NCBI GenBank assembly: GCA_037951105.1
Contig: JBAMJV010002065.1
Location: forward strand, 210,750-274,749
DNA from: Echinarachnius parma
Taxonomy: Eukaryota > Echinodermata > Echinoidea > Clypeasteroida > Echinarachniidae
Direction: 5' to 3'
Length of the DNA stretch: 64,000 nucleotides
Positions within the stretch are counted from its first letter, which is position 1. The number at the start of each line of letters is the position of its first letter. A model generated the notes under the pieces. The model made no database searches and was not told the origin of the DNA. It worked only from the letters and a program-made list of their open reading frames with translations. The position numbers and the translations under genes were made by a program. This document shows, piece after piece, positions 40,377 to 44,759 of this stretch.

Positions 40377-42178
40377 GAAGTACTACTACAACTTCTACTA
40401 CATGTACTACTCAAAATAATAATAATAAAGAGAATATATGCACCAATTATATCTTTTGAAAAATGCTAAGGATGCAGTTATCATGGTTAAAGGGATAGTT
40501 GAGTTTTGGTATAGAAGAAGATAATGAAAAATTGAGTGTCAAATCCGAAAGAGCATAACATTTTAAGGCAAAATAAACTTTATTTGATCAAAATCGGTTC
40601 AGAAATGGCTAAACAAATCCATAAATATAACCATTTGTAATAATTGTGGAGCCCCATATTCGATAATTTTGAACCAGCCGTTAATAACTTTTGAAAAATA
40701 CTTCCTCCTTTCAAAGATTTACACAATATTTTTTTAAATAGCTGTTGATTATCTCTATATCTAATCACTATTTAGACAAAATATCACATGCACAATATTT
40801 TATTTAAAATGGTTCAAACCGATGAGTGTTTAAAGAGCGTCCTTTTGAGATTTAACGGCTCTTTTTTTTTATGATAACAGGCTTTTGACTTAGTCATTCG
40901 TAATTTTGTATTCCTTTCGAGCATGGAGGAGTTATATAATAGTTTGTAACGTAATGGTGCAGGTTTTGGTTACTAAAATTCAATTTGACCATAACTGTAC
41001 GCTCTTTACCGAAACTCAACTATCTCTTTAAGTTTATCTATACACACGTTCGCATATTGCAATGTCATATTATCAACATAACAAAATGAGGAAATCATAA
41101 TCATAGAAAAACAAAATCAAGTAAATAAAAGTTCTGGTGACCTTTTATTATGAAACTTGATTCTTTTTAGTTGTTATAATAGTATGAGTACCGTTTGTAT
41201 AACTATTCATAAGAAACCAAATCTCAATTTCTTTATATCCCATAATTGTATTCCCCCCCCCCCAAAAAAAAAAAAAAACAATATATACAAAAATAAGGCA
41301 AATTATAACATGGGAACATTTGATATGTCGACGTAAAGAATAATTAAATAAACGTGGAACGAATAATTACCTTGTATGTAAAGCGTGATGCTTGCAATAA
41401 CAGACTGATTACCTCCATCAATATTACATGTGTAAATCCCTTCTTCAGATGGTGATAAGTTGATTTTTTTCAGAGAACTGCGAACGTGCCCAGATATGAA
41501 CTCCAACGTATGCTGCCAATTGCTGTCTTCTATAATCCTTGGTGTATTACACTCCAAATATCTTCGGCATCTAAATAATGTATCATTCTTTCGCGACCAT
41601 ACTAACAGCCTGACATCTGTAGGTTCAACACCCTGAGGCAACGTACAGACGAGCGACACATTTTCACCGGCAGCTTTCCTCAAGACTGTATCTGGGTTGT
41701 CCTCACCATTGACAACAGCTAGATAAACGAGAGAATCGCGATTATGAAAATTATTGTCACTATGAAAATATTAAAACAGTAGCATCTACAATTTACTACT
41801 ATTTTTTCTGTAAATCATTGGGTAGTAAGAGGAATAAGACAGGAGAGAACAAAGGGGGAGGGGTGACATATTTTACAAAATAGTGGATTATAATGATTCT
41901 CTTTGTACCAAAATTAAATAGAAGACTCTTTAAAGATTCAATTGTTTTTTGCCTCATTTCCAACAGAAAAAGTACACACTAAACAAAAAAACACAAAAAA
42001 AAATCAATTTATAAGGTATAGAACTAATAATAATTAAACATAACATAAATTAGAATCGATATCATTATACAATAATGATATCAATAATTGTCTTCAGCAG
42101 GAGAGAAAACCATATTCTTTCATACTTACAACGAACAGATACACCCAGAGAAACTAATAATGCACTGATAAACAACAT
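7684..42178 (-). CDS. Ig-superfamily type I receptor with tandem ITIM exons (gene model, 13 exons plus an alternative last exon)
   Basis: Inferred gene spanning exons E1 to E13, listed separately. Coding parts sum to 49+348+342+117+96+248 = 1200 nt up to the end of E6 (400 codons), then phase-0 exons of 90, 75, 87, 75, 87, 75 and 54 nt, giving about 580 residues. Layout: signal peptide (1-16), Ig V-like domain (about 17-132), second Ig domain (133-246), Ser/Thr-rich stalk (247-285), transmembrane helix (about 287-310), proline-rich tail, then tyrosine motifs near residues 409, 433, 463, 487, 517, 541 and 572. ITIMs of this kind recruit SHP-type phosphatases in known inhibitory receptors; that function is inferred here. 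Every junction has an AG acceptor and a GT donor, except one GC donor after E3 and a weak GTTTTT donor after E6. Phases agree throughout: 1-1 in the extracellular part and 0-0 in the tail. The link between E2 and E3 across 20 kb is the weakest point. Confidence 0.78.
8109..8162 (-). CDS. Receptor terminal exon 13a (YVFL end)
   Basis: 54 nt including the stop, after a GTGAACAG acceptor in phase 0. It encodes VPLNPNTKYVFLNRCGK followed by TAA. TKYVFL has the TxYxx spacing with Leu at +3, so it is at most a relaxed switch motif. It is paralogous to exon 13b (VP.N..T.Y...NR.GK) 425 bp further downstream. Using this exon would exclude 13b. Confidence 0.7.
   Translation of the reverse strand: MPLNPNTKYVFLNRCGK
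8312..8386 (-). CDS. Receptor exon 12: cassette 3, ITIM VEYAVV exon
   Basis: 75 nt, phase 0-0, between a TATTGAAG acceptor and a ATGCCG/GTAACT donor. It encodes VEYAVVDKRNVNERCANSPR, then VDHMP. The ITIM core is perfect. It is the last cassette exon before the two alternative terminal exons. Confidence 0.78.
8886..8972 (-). CDS. Receptor exon 11: cassette 3, YANL exon
   Basis: 87 nt, phase 0-0, after TTGTTGCAG and before GGCATG/GTAACA. It encodes DSADLLMYANLDNPTSDVPH and then LSVQAESGM. It carries the same LMYANL core as exon 9. The 119-residue minus-strand ORF around it is mostly intron read-through and is not a separate gene. Confidence 0.78.
9605..9679 (-). CDS. Receptor exon 10: cassette 2, ITIM VVYAVV exon
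   Basis: 75 nt, phase 0-0, between a TTTTAAAG acceptor and an ATGCTG/GTAACT donor. It encodes VVYAVVDKRNVNERCANSPR, then VDNML. VVYAVV is a perfect ITIM. It is closely similar to exon 12, and the similarity continues a short way into the flanking intron, which indicates a recent cassette duplication. Confidence 0.78.
9925..11268. repeat. 1.34-kb near-perfect inverted repeat in a receptor intron
   Basis: The arms, about 620 bp each (9925-10548 and 10648-11268), are reverse complements with only scattered mismatches and enclose a loop of about 100 bp. Outer ends are ATCTCTCGTATTTTT and its complement. It lies in the intron between receptor exons 9 and 10. It has no coding capacity and fits a large fold-back element. 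A transcript would form a long hairpin. Confidence 0.8.
11406..11492 (-). CDS. Receptor exon 9: cassette 2, YANL exon
   Basis: 87 nt, phase 0-0, after TATAACAG and before AGCATG/GTAACC. It encodes DSADRLMYANLDNSTSEVPH and then VSAQVESSM. LMYANL fits the ITIM consensus, and YAN also fits the pYxN ligand of Grb2-type SH2 domains, so it could serve either role (inference). Confidence 0.78.
11717..12587. mobile_element. TA-flanked MITE with GGGGAACCCGGGGCAAA TIR
   Basis: Left end GGGGAACCCGGGGCAAAGTG and right end complement GGGGAACCCGGGGCAAAATG, with TA at both borders as in Tc1/mariner-like elements. Internal copies of GGGGCAAAGTG occur near both ends. Lies in the intron between receptor exons 8 and 9. 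Confidence 0.68.
12785..13382. mobile_element. hAT-like element with poly-G/poly-C blocks (copy 2)
   Basis: Ends CATAGGCGTACCC and GGGTACGCCACTG; flanks ATATAGTT and ATGTAGTT form an 8-bp target duplication (7/8). Same family as 5276-5836, with C runs and repeated GGTCTCGA words. Lies in the intron between receptor exons 8 and 9. Confidence 0.72.
13499..13573 (-). CDS. Receptor exon 8: cassette 1, ITIM VEYAVV exon
   Basis: 75 nt, phase 0-0, between a TTTGTATAG acceptor and a CCGACG/GTAACA donor. It encodes VEYAVVGKRKIKERCAKSPR, then IDHPT. VEYAVV fits the ITIM consensus (I/V/L/S)xYxx(I/V/L) exactly. The basic KRKIKER stretch after the tyrosine recurs in exons 10 and 12. Confidence 0.78.
13867..13956 (-). 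CDS. Receptor exon 7: cassette 1, YDTL exon
   Basis: 90 nt, phase 0-0, after a CTTTATAG acceptor and before GGCATG/GTAAAC. It encodes HDSADDMMYDTLDNSKSNIP and then HVSVQAESGM. The core MxYDTL is a near-ITIM (Met instead of I/V/L/S at -2). It is homologous to exons 9 and 11 over almost its whole length and is the most diverged of the three. Confidence 0.75.
14229..14750. mobile_element. TTAA-type MITE, family B (worn left end)
   Basis: Right end ATACTCAACTATCCCTTTAA matches the family; the left end is mutated (TAACGGTAGTGTTTAGTATTGG). The interior matches 21329-21874. Lies in the intron between receptor exons 6 and 7. Confidence 0.6.
15265..15512 (-). CDS. Receptor exon 6: proline-rich cytoplasmic segment
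   Basis: 248 nt, starting in phase 1 after CCCATAG and ending in phase 0 at ATCGAG before GTTTTT. It encodes GSRSTQLPPPTTTSRELPLP..., with RELPLPP matching a class I SH3 ligand (RxxPxxP), a His cluster (RHHHVF) and RRARTP. The donor is weak beyond AG/GT, but it is the only site I found that gives phase 0 for the next exon and avoids the read-through stop at 15199. GC content is clearly higher than in flanking DNA. A decayed copy of its first half lies just upstream at about 15610-15690. Confidence 0.65.
15610..15690 (-). pseudogene. Decayed tandem copy of receptor exon 6
   Basis: The minus strand here retains the order of exon 6 sequence (CCACC, CCAAC-ACTA, CTAGC, CATCGACATC, ATCCTCGA), but without an open frame or splice sites. 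It lies between exons 5 and 6, as expected for an old tandem exon duplication that was not kept. Confidence 0.5.
16594..16689 (-). CDS. Receptor exon 5: transmembrane helix
   Basis: 96 nt, phase 1-1, after a CGATCAG acceptor and before AAGG/GTAATG. It encodes DTMLVVIITSVGLTVILLVC, MIVTIKC and then VMKRKG. This is one hydrophobic helix followed by a basic stop-transfer segment, which sets the tail on the cytosolic side (type I topology). No charged residue lies within the helix, so pairing with an ITAM adaptor through a membrane salt bridge is not suggested. Confidence 0.8.
16695..17828. other. Receptor intron, no further feature seen
   Basis: AT-rich intron sequence between exons 5 and 4, with no recognised element before the MITE at 17832. 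Confidence 0.45.
17832..18293. mobile_element. Tc1/mariner-like MITE, CAGGGTGGCCCA family
   Basis: Left end CAGGGTGGCCCAAAAAAACG and matching complement at the right (TIR over 30 bp), TA on both sides. Relatives are at 31501-31740 and, diverged, at about 60540-60710. Lies just downstream of receptor exon 4 in its intron. Confidence 0.75.
18463..18579 (-). CDS. Receptor exon 4: Ser/Thr-rich stalk
   Basis: 117 nt, phase 1-1, between a TTTTGCAG acceptor and a CCCAG/GTCAGA donor. It encodes PTTTAATQVTSVSITTDSKG and continues through MIDTSGIQGTEN to SSQNPG. The composition is rich in Thr and Ser with no Cys, as expected for an O-glycosylated membrane-proximal stalk. It sits between the Ig exon and the transmembrane exon, in frame with both. 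Confidence 0.72.
18717..19279. mobile_element. TTAA-type MITE, family B
   Basis: Starts TTAAAGGGATAGTTGAGT and ends ACTCAACTTTCCCTTTAA. TTAA at both ends. Lies in the intron between receptor exons 4 and 3. Confidence 0.7.
19319..20300. mobile_element. Long-TIR element, ATACTCCGCAAAAAAAG family
   Basis: Left end ATACTCCGCAAAAAAAGAAA and right end TTTCTTTTTTTGCGGAGTAT; the TIR extends about 40 bp through GGACACTTGTATAAG. Borders are TA-rich, which suggests a Tc1/mariner-type origin. About 0.98 kb, non-coding; inner segments are also partly inverted. Lies in the intron between receptor exons 4 and 3. Confidence 0.7.
20727..21068 (-). CDS. Receptor exon 3: second Ig domain
   Basis: 342 nt, phase 1-1. 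The acceptor is ATCACAAG and the donor must be GC (AATG before GCGAGT), because the nearby GT site at GAGTATG would leave phase 2 and hit a stop in the next exon. The domain has NKTLRC (B-strand Cys), VTLEW (C-strand Trp), NIKCFV (F-strand Cys) and LSMELLIN (G strand), with sequons NTT, NKT, NQS, NGT and NNS. The acceptor region is also open in frame upstream and encodes a hydrophobic, signal-like segment (MMISINPLVIF...VLLVSQ, ATG at 21135), so an alternative start here is possible. Confidence 0.78.
21276..22115. mobile_element. TTAA-type MITE, family A, interrupted by family B
   Basis: Outer ends ACAGGGACTTGGTAAC and GTTACTAGAGCCCTTTAA match 463-840. The family B copy at 21329-21874 is inserted within it, so B moved after A at this locus. 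Confidence 0.68.
21329..21874. mobile_element. TTAA-type MITE, family B, nested in A
   Basis: Starts TTAAAGGGATAGTTGACT and ends AATACTCAACTATCCCTATAA (end worn). The interior shows the same 'acggctgaaat...' and 'gagagcgccctcttgag' blocks as the copies at 14229, 18717 and 40487. Confidence 0.7.
22116..23238. other. Non-coding stretch in the large receptor intron
   Basis: AT-rich; no gene or repeat was recognised. Confidence 0.4.
23455..24835 (+). pseudogene. Decayed LINE reverse-transcriptase C-terminal part (CR1/Jockey-like), interrupted
   Basis: Pieces of the region after the RT palm remain on the plus strand: INDELNWNTHIDETYAKAAK, then LAQLRRAGLSQ and IRAVLEYACQVFHRRMT before the interruption, then RIQNRALRIIASHLSYAEAL and RNIAYNVRN...FIPRCLYNLN after it. 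These match the usual order (DLxWxxHI, LxRAG, LEYACPVWH, IQxRALRII, SFIPxxxxLWN) of CR1/Jockey-type LINE ends. Several frameshifts and stops show it is dead. It is split by the fold-back element at 23788-24459 and by a short retroposon-like tail ending in AAATAAATAAAAT at about 24560-24585. Confidence 0.7.
23788..24459. mobile_element. Fold-back element of 16-bp tandem repeats (copy 2, inverted)
   Basis: Starts GGTTACAGTCCG and ends ATCGCACCC, the reverse complement of copy 1 (3186-3780). The core (CCTTTCCCTCCCTTGGCC) is also inverted. Flanks TGTCGTCT and TGTTGTCT give an 8-bp target duplication (7/8). It was inserted into the LINE relic. Confidence 0.75.
25165..25312. repeat. (CTT)n microsatellite
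   Basis: Interrupted CTT repeats with TTG and CCT variants. The Leu/Phe-rich plus-strand and Lys/Arg-rich minus-strand ORFs here are repeat artefacts. Confidence 0.85.
25690..25850. other. Short GC-rich island of unknown nature
   Basis: About 130 bp of GC-rich sequence (CCTTGCGGCGGGGTGGCGAG...GTCGCGTCCCCCGCCTCGCA) within AT-rich DNA, just left of an element boundary. No ORF, tRNA box pair or known motif was recognised. Confidence 0.3.
25923..26265. mobile_element. Element of the AAGCAGCTCTCACAC family (right end worn)
   Basis: Left end TAAAGCAGCTCTCACACTTT followed by GGCGAGTTG and many CGAGTTG/ACTCG words, as in 37506-37968. The right end is only weakly recognisable (CGAGTTGCCAATATTTTGG). 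Confidence 0.5.
26288..27315. mobile_element. TIR element built of degenerate CATATGGG repeats
   Basis: Starts CCCTGGTAGCAATCGTAGCA and ends TTTGCTATCTGGGAATGG, ends that resemble TCCCAGGTAGCA of the 60-bp-repeat element. Both flanks are degenerate repeats of CCCATATGGG, with a unique core at about 26820-27200. The Gly/His/Trp-rich ORFs are repeat by-products. A further block of the same words is at about 27405-27600. Confidence 0.5.
27405..27600. repeat. Second block of CATATGGG-type degenerate repeats
   Basis: Words such as GGGCCCCATGTGGG and CCCATATGGGCAGTCCATCTG continue the pattern of 26288-27315, ending near TTTTGCTCACTGGG. Probably part of a second, damaged copy. Confidence 0.5.
27700..28195 (+). 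pseudogene. LINE relic: RT palm and C-terminal fragments
   Basis: The plus strand encodes GALFLEFKRAFDSVNHIILL, then after a frameshift GSELAWFTNYLSDRNQ, matching the (L/F)xDxxxAFDxVxH...WFxxYLxxRxQ segment of LINE reverse transcriptases. Downstream pieces read SFEYLGSILLNNLPL and TTSIASFKRQCKLL, the usual C-terminal tail. The YADD catalytic region is missing, and about 150 bp ending in (AAGAC)n (27880-28030) has been inserted or substituted between them. Confidence 0.6.
28304..28347. repeat. 44-bp near-perfect palindrome centred on GTCGAC
   Basis: The arms TGACGTCAGCCGTGCATCA and TGATGCACGGCTGACGCCA differ at one position. It lies about 450 bp upstream of the Crypton start codon and may be part of that element's 5' region, or a separate fold-back. 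Confidence 0.75.
28801..29752 (+). pseudogene. Crypton-type tyrosine recombinase gene (broken)
   Basis: The plus strand starts MVNFVLLTEDELDNFLD, then continues in shifted frames as KYAVNRLEAFAKCVGLNSLE, ELDKLLSRFYAGLRKDDGTL, then MKYGIHKYFL...HKNPVTKEDM. The catalytic end is NHSLRATTVT (Arg), VTGHKSESS (His) and LKHYA (Tyr). This is the DUF3504 / KIAA1958- and ZMYM-like domain derived from Crypton DNA transposons. At least two frameshifts break it: one near 28875, where NTK should run into LTKYAVN, and one near 29300 after VYFGHEK. It stops in the LKHYASQLRF region, 6 bp before a TIR element begins. The 33510-33819 ORF may be its displaced C-terminus. Confidence 0.75.
29812..30770. repeat. 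60-bp minisatellite array, about 15 units
   Basis: The unit GACGTTGGACAATCTCGTTG-GACCAACGTTGGATCAACAT-CGGTAACTCACAGTAAAATG repeats with small changes and occasional deletions towards the right end. The period is a multiple of 3, so it stays open in several frames and yields repetitive 20-residue pseudo-proteins. Confidence 0.9.
30975..31292 (-). mobile_element. Retroposon-like insertion with poly(A) tail on the minus strand
   Basis: A run of T at 30990-31004 followed by unique sequence reads as a minus-strand poly(A)-tailed insert. It is absent from copy 2 of the host element. The family is not recognised, and the small minus-strand ORF is not credible. Confidence 0.4.
31501..31740. mobile_element. 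Tc1/mariner-like MITE, CAGGGTGGCCCA family, short copy
   Basis: Left CAGGGTGGCCCAGAAATAAC and right complement CAGGGTGGCCCAGAAATAAC, identical over the first 20 bases, TA at both sides. 240 bp, nested in the 60-bp-repeat element. Confidence 0.8.
33001..33525 (+). pseudogene. LINE C-terminal fragment with (GAT)n-type 3' end (CR1/L2-like)
   Basis: The plus strand encodes LTYEERLRALDLHSLFYRRR, RGDMIQVFRIL, TRGHTLELFHPRCRLNIRLN, FFSLRIINDWNNLPEDVI and SVDVFKRKLDQFW, a standard CR1/L2 LINE C-terminus ending at 33376. The 3' UTR ends in GATGATGATGATGATG at 33503-33522. It is 5'-truncated directly against CCAACG repeat sequence, so the open frame upstream is accidental read-through of the minisatellite. 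Confidence 0.75.
33510..33819 (+). CDS. ORF fragment, possible displaced Crypton C-terminus
   Basis: After the LINE tail the frame reads ARTSAHKQKEMSNNIAKGLA, and ends SSSTTTNTVQHFHFHGPVTF-INRGSINL. In the Crypton/KIAA1958-like family the recombinase domain is typically followed by a short stretch like QKREMS. From memory of the family, I infer this is the rest of the gene at 28801-29752, separated by the element and LINE insertions. No start codon of its own is convincing. Confidence 0.45.
33929..34068. repeat. Tandem duplication of a ~93-bp segment
   Basis: AACCAGCAGCGGCACAGCAT...AAAACTTGTTATATA occurs at 33929 and again at 34022. The linker ATTTTGGATTGAATTACACT...ACGGCGAGTT recurs once more at 36425, after two inserted elements, so those elements landed inside this repeat. 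Confidence 0.75.
34071..35690. mobile_element. Tc1/mariner-like TIR element with nested inserts
   Basis: Left CAGTGCGAGTAAAAAAGAAA and complementary right end; the TIR runs about 48 bp through ACGAAACCGGACTTTGATAG. TA borders. It contains an inner inverted repeat bounded by AAGTCCCCCCTAATCAAAAT (34547-34892) and a further element at about 35067-35622 with CTAGAGAACCCGGAC ends. Confidence 0.75.
35067..35622. mobile_element. Nested TIR element, CTAGAGAACCCGGAC ends
   Basis: Left CCGTGGGTGCTAGAGAACCC and right complement CCGTGGCTAGAGAACCCGGA. Lies within 34071-35690. Non-coding. Confidence 0.6.
35695..36422. mobile_element. TA-flanked TIR element, CGTCGCACAAAAAGTTCCG family
   Basis: Left CGTCGCACAAAAAGTTCCGC and right complement CCTCGCACAAAAAGTTCCGC; the TIR continues through AATCGAGGTTTGC for more than 50 bp. 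Internally a block with TTGGTATCATTGGAAAGCGT is duplicated in direct and inverted form. It adjoins 34071-35690, sharing a TATA border. Confidence 0.75.
36576..36749. repeat. 174-bp hairpin-forming palindrome
   Basis: The arms AAGGAAATAATAAATGATTT...CCGTCAGTACTATTGAAC are complementary almost end to end, with a few mismatches and a short loop around GCTACTTCGTAGC. Resembles a short fold-back MITE. Confidence 0.75.
36880..37468. mobile_element. Element of the AAGCAGCTCTCACAC family, ACTCG-rich (left end uncertain)
   Basis: Right end CACTCGCCAAAGTGTGAGAG-CTGCCTTA matches the family. The left half is ACTCG-rich and the right half CGAGT-rich, so the whole is a diffuse inverted repeat. The exact left boundary is unclear. 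Confidence 0.5.
37506..37968. mobile_element. TIR element, AAGCAGCTCTCACACTTTGG family
   Basis: Left TTAAGCAGCTCTCACACTTT and right complement TAAAGCAGCTCTCACACTTT; identity continues through GGCGAGTTGCATATACGAGT to ACACGAC, a TIR of about 45 bp. Non-coding interior. Confidence 0.75.
38125..38245 (+). CDS. Candidate first exon encoding a basic AT-hook-like peptide
   Basis: ATG at 38125 opens MPKGRAKTGVRGTPAWPRRG, then RPGSKKPAAIEDNGN, followed at 38246 by a strong GTGAGT donor (phase 1). RRGRPGSKKP resembles an AT-hook core (RGRP). The segment is GC-rich against its surroundings. No downstream exon was found. It could be a host gene's first exon on the plus strand, opposite to the receptor, or a transposon exon. 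Confidence 0.3.
38800..38955 (+). mobile_element. LINE/SINE 3' tail
   Basis: GCAAAGCGCCTAGAG...TAAGCGCTATATAAAT followed by AT-rich short repeats (ATAATTATAATATTATC) is a typical 3' terminus of invertebrate LINEs and the SINEs that share it. The body is not recognisable. Confidence 0.5.
39288..39433. repeat. (TAC)n microsatellite, left part
   Basis: ACT/TAC repeats with some AAT units. Continues at 40341-40378 beyond an inserted element. The Val-rich and Ser-rich minus ORFs are artefacts. Confidence 0.9.
39434..40340. mobile_element. MITE with TIR TATAGGTTTTCCC, long copy, inserted in a (TAC)n tract
   Basis: Left TATAGGTTTTCCCACCCATT and right ATGGATGGGAAAACCTATA are complementary. The body is rich in AATTCGTCAT (left half) and ATGACGAATT (right half), so it is a diffuse inverted repeat. 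Microsatellite is on both sides. Confidence 0.75.
40487..41031. mobile_element. TTAA-type MITE, family B
   Basis: Starts TTAAAGGGATAGTTGAGT and ends ACTCAACTATCTCTTTAA. Lies about 340 bp downstream of receptor exon 2 in the large intron. Confidence 0.7.
41371..41718 (-). CDS. Receptor exon 2: N-terminal Ig V-like domain
   Basis: This 348-nt exon (phase 1-1) starts after a TATCTAG acceptor and ends CAAG before GTAATT. It encodes SVVNGEDNPDTVLRKAAGEN, then VSLVC (B-strand Cys), LLVWSRK (C-strand Trp), LSPSEEGIYTC (F-strand Cys) and ITLYIQ (G strand), the hallmarks of an Ig V-set fold. Two extra cysteines (FRCRRYLEC) lie between the core pair. N-glycosylation sequons include NVS, NDT and NQS. 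It is probably the ligand-binding domain of the receptor. It could belong to a separate gene if the 20-kb intron is not real. Confidence 0.8.
42130..42178 (-). CDS. Receptor exon 1: start codon and signal peptide
   Basis: The minus strand reads MLFISALLVSLGVSVR from an ATG at 42178 with A at -3, then a GTAAGT donor at 42124-42129, leaving phase 1. The short hydrophobic stretch is a typical signal-peptide core. Phase 1 matches the next acceptor at 41718, which completes a serine codon. Two very short upstream ORFs (MSVKE-stop and MIC-stop) lie in the presumed 5' leader and could dampen translation. No TATA box or transcription start was identified. Confidence 0.72.
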
Positions 42179-42639
42179 CGTGCCTGTTTTCAGCAAATCA
42201 TGTTCGTGTGAAAATTCTAAAACTCTGAGATCACTCTTTGACAGACATCTATTATCTCCGCGCGTTCACTAAACCTATTCATGTAAGCGCGAATAGTTTT
42301 CTCTATGTGTGTGTAAAGCTCTTTATTTTGAGAAATAGTAACATCATATTTTCAGCGACGTATATAATCATGTATTCTCTATAAGGTGGGAAACTTTTTC
42401 TTTCAAGTACTTTGACGAGGGTTTGCGTAACCGAAAGTTCACAAATCCGATCATGAGGAAACAAAAACAAATATAAATCAAAGTATAAAGCATAGAATAT
42501 ATATACAGGCTTCGATCCTCGGGGGCAGGGGGCAGTCGGCCCCGATGAAAATATTTGGGGGCAAAAATATCGTATCAACTATTGCATGAATGAGAGGGGG
42601 CAATGTCCGTTCATTTTAAAATATTATTTTCTATTTCTG

Positions 42640-42775
42640 AATCCAGCATTTGGCGGGGGGGGGGGGGGGGGGGGGGGAGGGGGGGAAATAATAATACAGG
42701 CCTTTCCCACATCCACAATATTTGGGGGATACATCTCCATCCCCCCCCCCCCCCCCCTCCCCCTCCCCCCTGCCG
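42640..42775. repeat. Poly-G and poly-C tracts
   Basis: A G run of more than 20 near 42655 and C runs near 42740, as in the hAT-like elements above, but without identifiable TIRs. The ORFs crossing them are low complexity. Confidence 0.7.
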
Positions 42776-42849
42776 TGATTGACGCACTTTGCCACAAGCG
42801 CTGACTGCATTTTGGAGAACGATTGTTTTGCCTGGCACACATATTCCTT

Positions 42850-43078
42850 GGATCAAAAGAAAAAAATCATCCAAAGAGACACTCTGTATCTTTGCAGGCC
42901 TAATTTCCATAATTTATGAAAATTTATTCATGAAAATGGGATATACTATGAAAATGGTGTTTTTATATACATTGGATCAAAAGGAGAAAATTCATCCACA
43001 GAGACACAGGTATAATTTCCATAATTTATGCAAATCTATTTTTGGGAATGGGATATTCTATGAACATTTTGTATTTAT
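42850..43078. repeat. Tandem duplication of about 120 bp
   Basis: TTGGATCAAAAG-AAA-ATCATCCA...AGAGACAC...AATTTCCATAATTTATG...ATGGGATAT-CTATGAA occurs twice, at about 42850 and 42973, with moderate divergence. Confidence 0.7.
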
Positions 43079-43449
43079 TTAAGGAGAAGCATTTGAAAAT
43101 AGATGACCTAGGGTATATCAAGGTCAGTGGGTCAATCTAGCAGATTATTTTAACGTTTGGTGACCGTCTAACTCCTCAAATTCACGATGGCCACCGGCAG
43201 CAATCTTAAAATACGCACGTTTTGTGTTATTGTTAAACTCCATATCTGTAAGATATCTCTAGTAAAATCATTACTGGGATGCAAAAATCCACCTATTACA
43301 CAGAAGGCACACAGTTAAGAATGGTAAGAAGTGACAAAAAGTACACGGTAATATATTGTTTAGATGTTGTCACCTATCACCTGGGTGACGAGGTACTCAG
43401 TAAAGTACCGTCTGAGGGGATGGATACTAGGTACGTACAATCAGGGAGT

Positions 43450-43800
43450 ATACTGCGCGCGTGCGCGCACGTATTACGGCATATATTACGCCCGCGATAC
43501 GTACCGGCCGGCCGCGCGTGCATGCCACCTGTTTTTCAAAACAGACTCGATAACATAAGGATCAAGATTCGGAAAGCAGGCATGATAATATCAGGCATAG
43601 ATTATAAGCTCATCATCTGGGTTACAGACCTCTTGACAAATTATCGATAGGTGTTACGTGTGCGTGCGTGCGGTACGGACGTACGGTACACCAGCCGTAC
43701 ACTAGCTGCGCGCGCGCTTGCATGCAGTATATGCAGCTATATGATAGAGCTTGTCTGCGCGCGCGCTCGCGCGCGGGCGGCGTGCAGGTTGGGGGAGGGG
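43450..43800. other. Alternating purine-pyrimidine GC-rich tract
   Basis: Stretches such as GCGCGCGTGCGCGCACG and GCGCGCGCTCGCGCGC stand out from AT-rich surroundings. Such DNA can adopt Z-form. No gene was recognised across it. Confidence 0.5.
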
Positions 43801-44059
43801 GGGGGGGGGGGGGTAGAAAGAGGGGAGAAACGGAGGGCGGTGGCGGGGGGTTGGCTTCACCTAGGCCTAGCGCAGGACTAGCTCTAGTATAGGACAATCC
43901 GCTGATCTCAAGATAATTGGTGTAAACTGAATGTATCCGATCGGAATAAATATACGGCGCCCACATAATTTTATGTATTCAAAGATTAAAAAAAAATAAA
44001 AAATGCCTACACCTTTTCATAAAATGTTCAAAATATGTTTTTTGTTGATGATTTCTCTA

Positions 44060-44528
44060 ATCATAATTATTTCAACAAACATCACAGTCATGCATAATTT
44101 TGTATGAACAAAATAATCGTTTAGAATGATAAAATCTTGCAAGCTTATAGCACCTGACTAACGTATTGTTCATTGTTCACTCATTCGTATATAGTGTTGT
44201 TAATTTTATTGTAATTAAATTGTATATATGAAATAATATAAATAATTATAAATGGAAAATTGTATTTAAATTGAAAGTGTTTTAAATTGTAATTCTTCAT
44301 TCATGCTGATGTTTATTATTGTCAATTATTTTGTAATAATTGAAATGTTACAATTATTATGTAAAAGTTAATTGTATTTGATCTGAATGTAAAATCAAAC
44401 GCTGTATAATAATATTATTTTTATGTTGATATGCTGATTAAAAAAAGTTATGTGTTCAATACTTTGTTATTGTTTGTATGTAAGGAATGAAGAAAAAAAT
44501 TTCAATGAAAACAAAAAAGGCTTTTTAA
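44060..44528. other. AT-rich non-coding stretch
   Basis: No supported feature. At 44529 a lone TATAGGTTTTCCC end begins, followed by ATTCGTCCCGAGGAACC like the element at 39434. Confidence 0.4.
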
Positions 44529-44759
44529 TATAGGTTTTCCCATTTATTTTAACACTTTTGTCATTCAATTTCATTAATTTGTAATTCCAATTCGTCCCGA
44601 GGAACCACCAGTGCGGAAATCCTAACTTCAATTTCGTCTTTCGTCGATCAATTTAACACAAAGACGACACAATTTAGTCATTAGTAACACGCATCAATTT
44701 TAATCGCTGGTTATATACATAAATAATTTATTATTCTTTCGTTTATGCTCGTAGGCCTA

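Noticed and set aside
43279-43966. ORFs of 114-123 codons across the GC-rich tract
   Set aside because: No recognisable domain, and the open frames reflect GC-rich composition with few stop codons.
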